From: Amorphophallus konjac
Lineage: Eukaryota > Streptophyta > Magnoliopsida > Alismatales > Araceae
Assembly (NCBI GenBank): GCA_022559845.1
Contig: CM040118.1
Span: forward strand, 232,361,224-232,425,223
Direction of reading: 5' to 3'
Length of the DNA stretch: 64,000 nucleotides
Below, piece by piece: positions 11,287 through 23,311 of the stretch. The number at the start of each line of letters is the position of its first letter. Position 1 is the stretch's first letter. The position numbers and the translations under genes were made by a program. The notes under the pieces were generated by a model, which did no database searches, had not been told where the DNA came from, and saw nothing but the letters and a program-made list of their open reading frames with translations.

Positions 11287-13443
11287 TCAAAGTTGATAAG
11301 CGAAGGGGATGGTTACTCCCTCCGGAGTAAGCAAGACAGCACCGATCCCTTGGCCTTGGGAGTTGAGCGCACCATCGAAGTGCAGAGACCAAAAGGGATG
11401 ATGAGAAAGGACAGAGAGATGCTCATCAGGGAAATCATCCTCAATAGAATCGGTATGAGGAATAGGGAGATGTGCAAGATGCTCAGCAATGGCATATCCT
11501 TTGACTGCCTTCTGAACGATAAAGGTGATGTCGAACTGAGAGAGGAAGCTCTGCCAGCAAGCTAACCTACTAGAAAGGACGGGTTTTTCTAAGAGATAAC
11601 GGACCGGGTCCATTCTAGAGATCAACCTAACTGGGTGGGCGAGAAAGTAATGTTTAAGCTTCTGAGCTACCCACACTAAGGCGGCACAAGTCTTCTCCAT
11701 AGCGGTGTACTTGGATTCAGCTGGATTAAACAGTCGAGAGAGGTAGTACGCAGCCCGCTCTTTCCCTTCATCATCTACTTGTGCTAAGACCGCCCCTAGG
11801 GAGTCCTCAATAACCGAGATGTATAGGATTAGGGGTTTCCCAGGGACAGGAGGTTGCAAAACTGGGGGATTGGACAGATACTCTTTGAGGTCCTCATAGG
11901 CCTTCTGACAATCTTGATTCCATTCAAACTTGACACCTGCCTTAAGCAACTCATAAAACGGACGACACCTCTGAGAATGCTGAGATATAAATCTTCTAAT
12001 GAATTGCAGTCTACCAATCAATTCTTGAAGTTCTGTAATGTTCTTTGGCGGAGGCATGTCCATGACGGCCTGTGCTTTATTAGGATCAATCTGGATCCCC
12101 CGTTTGCTCACTATGAACCCTAACAACTTCCCTGAGGAGACTTCGAATACACACTTCTTCGGATTCATCTTAAGCTTATACTCCCTGGCCCTCTGCAGCA
12201 CTTTAGCCAGGATAGAGGGGTGCTCTTCTTTTGTTCTTGATTTCACCAAGATGTCATCCACGTAAGCTTCCATGTATATGTGCATCATGTCGTGGAAAAT
12301 GGCCATCATCGCCCTTTGATAGGTGGCACCTGCATTTTTCAAACCAAATGGCATAACTACATAACAATACGTGCCCCAGGGTGTGGTGAAGGAAGTCTTC
12401 TCTTGGTCTTCTGGAGCGAGACGGATCTGATTGTAGCCCGAGTACCCATCCATAAATGACAGAGCTTCATACCCGGCAGTGTTATCCACTAGGACGTCTA
12501 TATGAGGTAGCGGGAAATCATCTTTGGGACATGCTTTGTTTAGATCCCTGAAGTCAATGCATATGCGCACTTTTCCATCCTTCTTGAGAACAAGGACTAT
12601 GTTCGCCACCCACTGAGGATATAAAACCACTCTGACGAACCTGGCCTTATATAACTTGTCGACCTCTTCTTTGATCCTTAAGGCCATGTGGGGGTGAAAT
12701 CTTCTTGACCGTTGTTTCACAGGTGTTGCCCCTGGTTTAAGCACGAGTCGATGTTCCACTAAGGAGGGGTCAAGACCTGGCATGTCCTCATAAGACCAGG
12801 CGAAAGAATCACTATACTCCCTTAATACCTTAATTAGATCTTCTTCTACCTGTGAAGGGAGATCAGCAGAAATAATGACGGGCCTTGGGTCTTCTTCTGT
12901 TCCCAAGTTGATTTCCTTTGTAGGTTCATCCACTGCCGTCGATGGCTGGTCGAATCTTTTTAGTCCTTGTGCATATAAGTCGGCAGTGTTATCTACATTG
13001 CTGTCTTCATCTATTGGATCTTTCTCATCCAAGACCTCATAGACGCCTAATCCGTCGTCGCTCCATTCCCCTTCTATTTCCTCTTCATCCTCAATCACGA
13101 TTGCTGTAGCGACGAATTCCGGACACTTCAAAAGAGCATGACACCGCTGAGCTATATCTTGCAAGAACCTATCAGGAACAGATCGGGATGGATGCGCAAG
13201 CGAGCGCGGTTCAGAATGGGAAGGGTTGGACGACCCAGAACAAGACCCTACTTCTCTAGACCTAACGGACTCTACTCCTCTAGACTCGACGGACCCTAAC
13301 CCTAACCTAGGGGACAGAAGACCTAGTGGAAGGGAAGGCGCAGGGGACTCGTGCCCCTGGGAGGAAGATGGCGGCAAGATAGCGTAATCTTCCACTGAAA
13401 TCTCCGTTTCAAATTTGACGTTTTTTTTGGAGGTCAGCGGAGA
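11287..13443 (-). pseudogene. Tat-1 reverse transcriptase and RNase H
   Basis: This is a 719-codon frame on the minus strand, open from just after a TAG at 13444-13446 down to the TGA at 11287-11289. The first 160 residues are an acidic Ser/Pro-rich spacer. RT follows (FVRVVLYPQWVANIVLVLKK, FMDGYSGYNQI, MPFGLKNAGATYQ) with the active-site motif YVDD encoded at 12253-12264. A gypsy RNase H comes next (LYISVIEDSLGAVLAQ, YTAMEKTCAALVW), and the start of a second RNase H (LHFDGALNSQGQGIGAVLL) is split off by the TGA. RT motifs look intact. There is no good ATG; expression was probably by fusion to gag-protease, whose frame ends in the overlap at 13409-13446. Confidence 0.93.
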
Positions 13444-13446
13444 CTA
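13409..13446 (-). other. A8 run in the overlap between protease and RT frames
   Basis: On the minus strand the protease frame stays open, apart from its TAG at 13757, until TGA at about 13409-13411. The RT frame opens after TAG at 13444-13446. The roughly 32-base overlap contains eight A residues (13421-13428). The aligned place in Tat-3 (53371-53380) has ten A residues and a single continuous frame, so the two-base difference accounts exactly for the frame change. Confidence 0.75.
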
Positions 13447-13756
13447 TACAGCAAGATGGAGGAGGTGGGAGCTGCATAGGGAACAGCTCGGGGAAAATGC
13501 AGTCGAAGAAAGGATCGGAAGAAGAGAACCACATCTCGTGGAGTTGGGCGTTGGGAGGAGGAGGAGTGAAGAGAGTGGATAGATCGAGGGGTGGGCACTT
13601 CCCGCAAGCACAAGGAACAAATAGAATCTCGGGCGGATCAATGAAAGACAGATTTATTATGATGGGAGGAAGGCGGGGTATGAAGTCCCTTTGTTGAAAG
13701 ATAGATTGGAGGCGTGAGGGAGGCCAAGAAAAGATAACGGGAGAGCTCCCCCTTTC

Positions 13757-15760
13757 CTATAGATCAACAATAGGCTGCTTCTTCGGTCTCCACTTCATAA
13801 GCCGAGCTTCTTGTTGCTTCTTCTGACATTCCTCCTCATAAAAGAGCCCCTGCAAGGCCTGACTGTAGTCGAGCATGTCATCATCTGACCCTCCTGGCAA
13901 GGGAGGCGGACTGGCAATTGGACAAACTATATTCCTTTCTTGCTGAACCGGCTTTGGAGCTAATGTGCCAGGTTGGAGAGGCCCTTTGACAAAATGCTGA
14001 CGATAATCCCAGGTGAGCGGCCCAGAATCACCCATCATAGATAATGCTGTTTCTTTGTAGCCGAGACCTTTCCTACCCATTTTTCTTCCCTTAGGTATAG
14101 GCTTAGTCATCCCTTGCAGTTGCGCACCGAGGCCTCTCCCCAGTTGATAGCCCAGTTTCAATATAATGTTCCACCCCTTTGAATCTTGAATCTGCGGCTT
14201 CACTTTGACATTAACTGGAGTAGCGACGGGCTTAGGGGATGTATAAGCCCAAGGAAAGCTCAAATCCAGCACTGACAAAACGGGCCGACTGCTTGGCCAA
14301 AGTGTGGGAAGAACTTGCTCTGAAATAGCCTTTACTGACTGCACTGTGGATAAGCTCTTATCTTTGACGACCCTCCCTTGAAAGGGGAACTTAATGCACT
14401 GATGTGCGGTGGAGGGCACGGCGCCGAGTGTGTTAATCCAGGGACGACCCAAGATAGCCTTGAACATAGGGTCGATATCAAGAACATAGAATTCCACAGC
14501 CATAGTAAGGGGCCCGAGCTCTGCCTGAATGGTGACTACCCCGTGACATGCCCGCCTTGAGTTGTCATATGCCGCTATAGTGGTGGGGGTAGGCCGTAGT
14601 AACTCTTCAGATATGTTGCATGCCCGGAGGGTGCTGAGTGGGCAAACATTAATTGAGGCCCCTATGTCAACCAGTGCTGCCTCAATGTCGACTTTATTCA
14701 AGGTAATTGTTATGCAGAGCGGCATTTGCCGAGCCCCCGGAGGTGCAAGCTCGGTTTCAGAGAACGTGATTGCCGGCCCTTTGGAGATGGTTGCCAGTGC
14801 CGTCGGTAGGCTATCAACTGCCATGTCTTCGCTAACCATTACCTTCTGTAGGAAATGCCTCAGTGCATCTTGATGAAGGGTAGACCTTTTGATCAACTCC
14901 AACACAGATATTTTGGCGGGCACTCGATCCAGATGATGCAGCAAGTCATATTGAGTACCCGGCAAAGGTCCAGTTTCTTCTTGCTCGGCCACCGGCTGAG
15001 AGGACTGGGGATTAGAAGTAGTAACATAATTCCGATGGAACATCTTCCCGCTCCTCAAAGCACAGCTTGCCGCGGCATATGATGATAGTATGATGGGCCC
15101 TACGGGATGGGTGAATGGAACAGGTGGTGCCGGGGAGGCGGTTTGGTGGAGCGTAGGGTTGGTGAGTTTAATGGGCGGTGCGCGGATGATGGATGAAGGA
15201 TTGGTGGAAGGCAGGGTGGTGATGGATGTAGATGCGGGTGGAGGGAAGGCTAGTGGTTGGGAAAGAATGGGTGAAGGATTGGGCGGCGGTGTGATGGTGG
15301 TGATGGGAGTAAATGAGGGAGAGTATGATGGAATGGAGAGTGGTAGAGGATTTGCGGGAGCGGGTGTGAATGGGAGGATGAGTTGAGAGGACGTCGGCTG
15401 TGCAGGGATGATGAAGGGAGGATTGCGGTGGTTATGGTGGAGGGCCATGACCTGCGGTGTGGCGCCATCATCGTCGAAAGACCATCCGACGTTGGGGGCC
15501 GGTGGCTGGACCATGTTTACTTGCGCTGGTGCTGGCGGCTGCTGCTGAGGAGCGGGTGGATGATTCGGCATCGGGTTCTGATGGATGCCCAGGTCTTGTA
15601 CTTGCTGTGGCTGCTGCTGTTGTGGTGGCTGCTGCGGCGGCGGTGCTTGATGCTGCTGCACTTGCTGCCCCTGCGGCTGCCTTCTCTTTTCTTTAATCTC
15701 AACAATGGCCCTATGCATTTCGGCCCAGTCGATTATCTGCCCCTCATGTAGGTCATACAC
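13757..15760 (-). pseudogene. Tat-1 copy B linker, aspartic protease and G-patch
   Basis: A 667-codon frame in the same phase as gag, from which it is separated by one TAG (15773-15775). The order is a Gln/Pro-rich linker (residues 20-250), a conserved LLHHLDRVPAKISVLELIKRS segment in two parts around residue 280, the protease active site DIGAS at about residue 365, the ILGRPWINTLGA substrate-flap region, and a G-patch (GRGLGAQLQG) at about 525-560. Thr to Ile in DTG is shared with copy A, so it predates the duplication. G-patches after the protease are known in Tat and in some animal retroviruses, where they bind nucleic acid. The terminal TAG is CAG in copy A. Confidence 0.92.
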
Positions 15761-15772
15761 AAGATCTCGGAA

Positions 15773-16492
15773 CTAAAAACATCCTTCTATGGTATGGCCT
15801 TGCTGCCGGTGGAACATACAATACTTAGTCTGATCGACTGTCGGGTTCCAAACAGGCCGTTCCGGAGGAAGTTGGATTGCATTCACTGACATGAGTGCCG
15901 AGAAGATATCCGTAAGTGTCTCGGGCAATGGAGGATACTGGGCTCTCTTGGGAGCCGGGCGCTTGCTATTTGGATTGTTGTTGTAGCCGTTGGGTGGAGG
16001 GACGTTATGGTATTGTGGTGGCGGTGATGGTTGTTGTGGTGTGGCGAAGGTGTTTTGTGGAATGGTGAATGCGGGGGGAGGGTTTTGTGGAGTGGCTTGG
16101 AAGTTTTGCGGAGCAGCGTTTTGCGAATTGCGGGGGTTTTGGTTGTAGCGGAAAGGTGCGACATGATATGGAAAAGCAACGGCTTGTACTTGCTCATTTG
16201 TTTGGACTCCCTCAGTAATCGGCCCTTGTGATTTCTTGTGGTACTTGGGCTTTTGGTTTTCGAATAGGGAATGGATAGGGGAGTCCTTGAATTGAGTCTG
16301 GATGAAGCGCGCCCGGCTATAGAGTTGATGCATGTTGGCTATGTCATTCATCGCCAGGATGTTGCGGAAGGTCGGGGTGGCATTGGAAATCAGCAGTTTG
16401 ACCTTCTCTTCCTCCGGAATGTGGCCCGGTACCCTAGCGGCCATTTGTCTCCACCTGTCTGCATAGGTGGCGAACTCCTCATCCGACTTCAT
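15773..16492 (-). pseudogene. Tat-1 copy B gag, C-terminal half
   Basis: This 239-residue frame starts inside the gag core (KSDEEFATYADRWRQMAA) and continues through the Pro/Gln/Asn-rich tail to the CMFHRQQGHTIEGC knuckle, ending in TAG as in copy A. Its apparent start is internal. A single missing C at about 16494 (TTTCTCGG against TCTTCTCGG in copy A) breaks the frame from the preceding gag sequence. Confidence 0.88.
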
Positions 16493-16497
16493 TTCTC

Positions 16498-17143
16498 GGC
16501 CACTAGATCTGTAAATGAATATTCAGGGCCAACCCTGTCTTGAAACCGCTTGATGAATTTGTCTTTTACTACCTTGAAACTCTCGGCCTCTTCCAGTGGT
16601 AGAGAATAGAACCATTCTAGAGCAACACTATCCAAAGATCGGCGGAATAAGTACGCCATGAGGCGATCATCATATTGGAACTGCGCCGATTCATAAAGAA
16701 AATCTCTCACATGGATGAAGGGATTGCTGTTCCCATCGTACTTGCGATAGTTGGGGAGCTCTGACTGCGGAGCGAACCGGATGTTCTGGAAGCTCGGAAT
16801 AGGAATGTCGGCCAAGGATTGGCCACTAGATCTGTAAATGAATATTCAGGGCCAACCCTGTCTTGAAACCGCTTGATGAATTTGTCTTTTACTACCTTGA
16901 AACTCTCGGCCTCTTCCAGTGGTAGAGAATAGAACCATTCTAGAGCAACACTATCCAAAGATCGGCGGAATAAGTACGCCATGAGGCGATCATCATATTG
17001 GAACTGCGCCGATTCATAAAGAAAATCTCTCACATGGATGAAGGGATTGCTGTTCCCATCGTACTTGCGATAGTTGGGGAGCTCTGACTGCGGAGCGAAC
17101 CGGATGTTCTGGAAGCTCGGAATAGGAATGTCGGCCAAAGATT
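16498..17143 (-). repeat. 323 bp tandem duplication in gag of copy B
   Basis: Bases 16498-16820 and 16821-17143 are near-identical and correspond to one stretch (about 3039-3361) in copy A. The unit encodes the gag stretch from LADIPIPSFQNIRF to YSFTDLVA. Because 323 is not a multiple of three, the second unit is out of frame with the first. The duplication is younger than the 13.8 kb duplication. Confidence 0.93.
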
Positions 17144-17522
17144 GTGGGCCAACCCTTTTCTGGAGAAAGTCGTGTTGTTGCTGCATGGTGGCCCATTTGT
17201 CAAGCAAGTCCTACTCTCGGGAAGGAGCAGGGGTAGTGAAGGATGCTGATTGTATTTGAGGGGCAGATGGAATGGCTGTAGCAACAGGCGGGAGCCCGTA
17301 AGGAGTGGAAGGATAGACAATGGAAATAGGCGGCCCGTAAGAAGGATATTGGGCCTGAGATAGACTCGGATTAGCATGATTTTGGGCCACTCCTTGCTGA
17401 GGGCGTAAGAAATCGGAAGGGTTCATAAGGAGCTGCGGAACTACCGAACCAGAGTTGTGATGATCCAACTGGACAAAGGAAGAGATGGGTGACTTCCCTT
17501 TATCGAAAGATTGATGGGCTGG
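17144..17522 (-). pseudogene. Tat-1 copy B gag, N-terminal middle part
   Basis: It encodes the Pro/Ser-rich gag region (SFDKGKSPISSFVQLDHH, then PQLLMNPSDFLRPQQG) that precedes the gag core. A TAG at 17211-17213 replaces the CAG of copy A (REQDLLDKW). The sequence is interrupted at 17522 by the solo LTR and resumes at 21852. Confidence 0.85.
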
Positions 17523-20500
17523 TGTAACACCCGTTAAAGAAATAAAATTCAAAGAATAAATAAATAAAAGAAAATTACCACTATTTTATAATTTCAAATA
17601 ACCAAAAATAAAACCAACAAAACAAAAAAAAAAGATAGAAAACATTTTTATGACTATTAAATATTTAGATAAGTTAATTTCTAATAGTTAAAACTATTAT
17701 AAGATACCAAATTATATTCTCACAAATTATAAAGTCAAAGAAATCAATTTTTCATAATTTAATAAGTCTGTTTTCTAATTATTTAGAATTTAGTAAGTTA
17801 TAAGCCAATTTCCCCAAGAAATTAAATTTTTAGATTTATAAAATTGAATATCATAAATAATTTAATCTTTCAATTATATAAAAATAAAACTAAATAATTT
17901 TCACCCTAAACCTTATCATACATAAAGATCACTTCTTGTAATAAGAGGACTTACTAGGATAGTTGGTTAAGTAGTGTGTCATTAACTTTGAGTACTAGGG
18001 TTCAATTCCTACAACACACGAACTAAGGTAGAAATGCTTATTGACCTTTTTTTCTTCTTTGGAATTTTAATACTAAGATTAAAGGTAGGTTTAATTAATT
18101 ACCATGTGATTAATCTTAACGATATATGTAAGAAACGTCTGTGACTGTGGGTAACGACATATGCCATGTCGTTAATTCATGAAATGAATAATAATGGATG
18201 AATAGTGTTACTTTTTATGTAAAAAGAATTTTTTTATAAAAATTATAAGTAAAAATAGGAAAAATTATAATTAACTTACCCATAAAATTTGGTAGACATA
18301 CTCCACCAAACATTAAATATAAAATTCAATTAAGAATGTCATAAGTTTAATATAAACAAATATAACCAGAAGTAATGCCCCAGATAGAGGCGTCATTTAA
18401 AAAAAAAAACGTCATTTTCATGCCAACCCATCTGTGCACACGTTGGCGCCTACCCAGATCCATTTTTCACGGATCTGGCCTCCCTATCTTGTCTAGTAAA
18501 CCACTCAAAAACCACCTTAAATCCTCCCTCGTAGCTGCTAGGTGGCTTTGGTTAAGGGTTGCAGAAGGTGCAGTTGCTGCAGAGGTTGCTGCAGAAGCTA
18601 TCTCTTGCAGAAGAAACTTTGTTCTGCCATTTCTTTGGTCTGCCATCTTCTTGAGGTAGGTGTTCTAAACTTCTAGCTAAACTAATAGTTAACAATTGGT
18701 TCATCTCCATGTGATGCTTTTCCGCATAGTTATCAACATGTGTTAAACTTAATTTAGTGAAATACAGCAATAGCCTAATTAGTCTGCATAGTAATAATAC
18801 CAGTAGGGTGAACAACTTATTAATGTTACCCATTATATGATACACTTAAATTAATGAGGTACCAGGATTATGGGTTATTAGGTATATTATTAATGGGTTA
18901 TTAGCTTTAACATGAATATATAACCCTTGTTAACCACTTAAGTATGATTATTAAGTTCTAAGATCGGTTTACTGCTGGAATTCTTAAATTAGTATCTTAA
19001 CCTCGTTAACAGTGTTATGATAGTTTCATTAGGTGTATTAATATGGTTATTACCGTGTTATAATATTTTCATTAAGGGTGTATGGCTAATACCGTGTTAT
19101 AATATTTTTATTAAGGGTGTATGGCTACTACCGTGTTATAATGTTTTCATTAAGGGTATTAACATTGTTAACATTGATCTATATAAGTGTATTACCATTG
19201 TTAACAGTATTATAATTTTGCAACCTAAATCTCTAATTAAATCTTACCACGTATTTTTCCAAGGTTAATGATAGAAGATAACTTTGTTAAGTAAGCTTCC
19301 AGAAACCTATTTATTATTTTTCTGGATTTTTTTTTATCTAGTGAAAACATTTTCATGGTACTATTCATCTAATTAAAATATTAATTTATTAAACTCACCT
19401 TAAATGGTGAATAGATCTAAATACAGATTTTTACTAAAAACACTCAAGAAGACAAAATTGTTCTATAAATCCTAATATACCATTTTCTTATTTTTCTATA
19501 TTTTTACAAGGTAGTCGAATTATTGCGTGAATAGTGATTTCCGAGTTTTAAGTCATGCTTAAATCGCTGATTAGGCCTTGTCAACGATTTTATTAGCATT
19601 AGTCATAGAAGACAAAAGTGATCACCAATGTGTTAGCGATTTAATTACTATTTTTATAAATTTTTATATGGTATTCAAAATTATTATTAATATAGTGTTA
19701 CAATATTTTTATAAGTGTATTAACATTGTTAGTGTTATATTACTTTCATTAAGTATATCTTGTTAATACAGTGTTATGATATTTTCATTAAGTATATTGA
19801 CATGGTTAAATTGTTAATATAAATCCTTTAAATCTTTTCATAACAATATTTTCAATAGTATAGTAACCTTGTTAACAGTATTATAATAGTTTCATCAATA
19901 GTATATTAACCTTGTTAACAGTATTATAATAGTTTCATTATGTGTTACACAGTGTTATAATATTTTCATGGAATGGTAAAAGATTATAAATCTTTTAAAC
20001 CTTTCATAACAATGATTAATAATTAACAAGCGTTCAGCTTAAAATATAGTTAAAACCCACCTAAACTCCCCAAACCTTTTTCACCCAAATTCCCCTGTGA
20101 TGCAACCAGAATCAAAAACTCCCACATGCTCGTATGCAAGGGTCGACCCATGGCTTGAAATGACTTCTTTTCTGACTGTTCTTTATGTTGTCTTCCATTC
20201 TAAGCCTATTTACACATACGTATGGTCTTAATTTGAAATTAATTTCTTCATGAAAGCAACGGTCAGCTGCAGCAACAAGCTTTAACACCGCTTAGAAGTC
20301 AAGTATTTGATACATATAGAATTCAAGTATTTTTGTCCTTGGTATGCAGTTAGAATTCAAGCATATTTTACATACTATACATAGTTAGAATTCAAGTATT
20401 TTATACATATTGTATTCAAGTATATTATACATAATATTGTACCCGTTTAACCATGTACAGAATACATAATTCAAACCGATGAATGTATATTAATTATGTA

Positions 20501-21846
20501 CAGCACACTCTGACGAATGTATATTCATGCTTAATATATATATAACCCAATATAATATTGTACACCAATACATATTCAAGTATATGCATGATTAATATAT
20601 ATAAAACCCGTCTTAACAGTGTTTAATTTACCGATGTTGTAACCATGTTTAACAGTGTTGAAATTAATATGGTTTAGCAGTATTGAATTTAACTATTCAT
20701 AGTATAAATTAACACTGTTACCGTCGAGCTACAGGCACCCCTGACCAAGGTGCCACTTTCTCTCAAACCCTATATAATAGTAACTTGAATTTAATAAAAG
20801 GTGCCTTAGTAGAAGTCATTAATTTACTAAGTCTGTACTAGTTAGAAATCCACCCTGAGACATTAATTGGATAACCAGTTATACAATGCATCAAATTTTC
20901 ATCACTGGTTTTACTTTATCTGTACCCTTGGATTCCAAATCTACCTTATATTCCTACCGGTCACACCTTGAATTCTATATTGGCTATAAATGATAAATGA
21001 GAATGGATGTCGAAAAAATATGACTAATAATGCTGGCAATAGGGCCCGGTCTGGTCCTGGGAGGAGCGCCCGAAACCCATGGGAAAGATCTCTTGCTTGT
21101 CGGTGTCTTGCATTGCACCGAACTACATGCTAGATTGGAGACATTCCATCACTCTCTCTCTCTCTCTCTTTACTTGACTTACGTGGCCCGGATGGGCAGT
21201 ACTTGACTTGCGTGGCCCGAATGGGCAATTACTTGAATGAATTGATTTATATATATATAGCCAATTCTAATTGCTTGAACTTACTTGTTTATTGTGCTAT
21301 CATGATTGTTATTCCAGTTATTCACTGCTTGACATCAATTACCATTTCTATGTGAAATTGATTTATACTCTCACTTTCTACTCCAGTCAGTTCCTTGATG
21401 TTTACTTGTCTGCATGCATATACTCTTTACATTAAATGAATGTGTAATTCACTTATAGCATGCTAGAAATTGAGATGTAAATCCTACTGGGCGATTCGCT
21501 CATACTGTTGTTTTCTAACATTTTCAAGAAATGTGGAAATTGATCAGGACTCGGAAGGGGATGAGATGGAGTGATGTAGCATTTATGTCATAGATGTAAA
21601 CCATTTAGTTTAATTGTCATTGTCTAGTATTGTAATAAAGGCTTGTGGCCTAACGGTAAAGGATGTCTTTGGAACTGTTGTAATCACCAGTACTTATCAT
21701 TTTATGAAGTTCTAGTTAAAATTTGAGTTGTTTGCGCATTCTGTTAATGGTTCGAAGGTAGAGTCTCGAACGGATAGCTAGCTCGCTTTGGTTCTATATA
21801 AAGGACTGTCGCGCCTCGGGTAATCTTCCGCGCTCGGGACGTGACA
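17523..21846 (+). repeat. Tekay-1 solo LTR, copy B (4.3 kb)
   Basis: It has the same ends as the LTR at 3747 (TGTAACACCC ... ACGTGACA) and is 4324 bp long. GCTGG lies directly on both sides (17518-17522 and 21847-21851), and Tat-1 gag continues across it, so this is a complete solo LTR left by LTR-LTR recombination. Small insertions relative to copy A occur near 18188 and 18578. It contains the same tRNA-like segment (17960-18009), AT-rich arrays and conserved block (21042-21122). Confidence 0.93.
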
Positions 21847-21851
21847 GCTGG

Positions 21852-22241
21852 ATTAGAAGACTGGCCCATCTCCATGCCAGTGAAAGTGGTGGTCCGGGGT
21901 TGGACCGGAGTGAGATCAATCGGAGTGGGCTGAACGGGCGGCCCAATAATGGAAGGGTTAGATTGACCTTGGATAGTGGCAGAGGGAGAAGTATTGGACC
22001 CTTGCATAGCTTGATATAAAACTTGGAGTTGGGTCGGATCCAATTGGGCCATTATATGAAGGACGGAGCCCGCGGAAGGAGTAGAGAGATAAGGGGTAAC
22101 TTGACTACCTTCCATAGAAGTGGAGGATGGGAGGGGGGCAGTCCCCTCTCCAGAGGAAAATGTAATAACCCTAGGGGGGTTTTCAAGGAGCCCTTGAGGA
22201 AGAGAGTCCTCTTGGGAGCGAGGAGGATTGAAGGATGCCAT
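21852..22241 (-). pseudogene. Tat-1 gag N-terminus
   Basis: The ATG at 22241 begins MASFNPPRSQEDSLPQGLL, closely matched by Tat-2 at 28591 (MASFDLPRSQEESLPQGLL), which supports this start. The segment is Pro/Ser/Thr-rich with a conserved MAQLDPTQLQVLYQAMQGSN stretch. It is cut at residue about 130 by the Tekay-1 insertion and continued at 17517. The frame also runs upstream of this ATG through the leader without a stop for some distance, but that part is not conserved in phase with Tat-2 as well as the body. Confidence 0.85.
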
Positions 22242-23283
22242 GGTAGACTCGAAGAGGGGATTAGAATAGAACGTGAAGAAGGAACTGACTCGAGAAGATG
22301 ATTCAGACGGACGAAAACAACCCCACATGCAACGGGCAACCTTGGAAACGCGAAAACAACCAACAAAAAACACTCAATAAGCAACCAAACTTAGGTGATT
22401 CTAACAAGATGTAAGTGATAAAAGATGAAGACACTCAAATATCAACCAAATTGTTTTAAGATGATGCAACAAGGTTCTTATGATTTCTCCTTTGGAACTT
22501 TAGTGAATTGATTGATATGTGCTCTCAACAATGGGTTCCTAGTAGGAGATGAATATGGGACTTGGTTTGACTCTAAGTGTAACCACTCCTTCACCTATGC
22601 AACCCTAGACACGGGGTGAGAAAGGTACAATCAGCCCAGCATCCGTGTGGGAATCCACGGCTCGCGGGGACTTACGGAGGTCCCTGTTATGATTTCCTGG
22701 TCGGCTCCAAGGAATATGGAGACGAGAGGTCCTCACAACAAGGTAGGAAAATGCAAGCTAAGATATGACAAGATGAATGACCCTATGTGCACCGGAGTGC
22801 ATGCAAAGTCTAACCTAAAATCTAGCAATCAATGATGCACACAATGATATGGAGATATGAGCAAAGCAAGGAGGAGGTCAAGTATCACCCAAGCAATAAG
22901 TCACAGCAAAAACTGTGGAAATAAATGCACCTCGGATGTGTACCTGCCAGGAGAATAACGGTCGAAGGACCCTGCGTCAGAGCACAATAACGGTCAAAGG
23001 CTAGACCGCCAGATAATATATAACACAGGGGGATGAGACCGTCAGATGAGCCAGGGAACCAAAACCAGACAGAAGTAACCGGAAAGCCCGTGGAAGCTCA
23101 CACAGCAGAACCGAAGTGGCGGTCTAATGCCCCTGCGTCAGAGAACTGTGACGCGGGGACACCTGGCCATCAGAGAACTCAGAAAACCAGAATGAGCAGT
23201 AACCAAAGGGGAAACAAAAGGCAACTCCACAAGCTGATGATGGCAGGTTTAAACAAGAATCACAAGCACGATTGGCACAAGCT
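22242..23283 (-). other. Tat-1 untranslated leader between PBS and gag
   Basis: About 1 kb with no convincing gene. In minus-strand order it holds three 26 bp paired-box modules (23117-23142, 22988-23013, 22956-22981), then the conserved GGATTCCCAC block (22625-22736), then AT-richer sequence to the gag ATG. The Tat-2 leader (28592-29512) has the same order of parts. Short ORFs here are not conserved and are not annotated. Confidence 0.8.
22625..22736 (-). other. conserved leader block with GGATTCCCAC stem-loop
   Basis: On the minus strand it begins GAGGACCTCTC and contains AGGAAATC, CTCCGTAA and CGCGAG words and a stem-loop CCGTG / GATTCCCA / CACGG (about 22642-22660). The same words in the same order occur in the Tat-2 leader (28975-29093), the Tekay-2 solo LTR (34801-34913) and twice in the Tekay-2 family LTR (57895-58010, 58995-59104). 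Confidence 0.8.
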
Positions 23284-23301
23284 GTCCCACCGTGATCGCC
23301 A
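23284..23301 (-). other. Tat-1 primer-binding site (probably tRNA-Arg)
   Basis: The minus strand reads TGGCGATCACGGTGGGAC, ten bases inside the 5' LTR. Identical sequence occurs at Tat-2, and a one-base variant at Tat-3. From memory, plant tRNA-Arg(UCG) ends in a sequence whose complement is very similar, and Ogre elements are reported to use tRNA-Arg. Confidence 0.8.
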
Positions 23302-23311
23302 AAAAATTATC

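Larger units (their letters stand above)
13458..17522 (-). mobile_element. Tat-1 retrotransposon, copy B, gag-protease part
   Basis: This is the right-hand duplicate of 1-3746. It is continuous on its left with the Tat-1 RT/integrase (10211-13443) and ends on its right at the GCTGG target duplication (17518-17522) next to the solo LTR. It differs from copy A by scattered substitutions, a 323 bp tandem duplication, a 1-base and a 3-base deletion, and two extra CAG-to-TAG stops (13757 and 17211). Confidence 0.9.
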
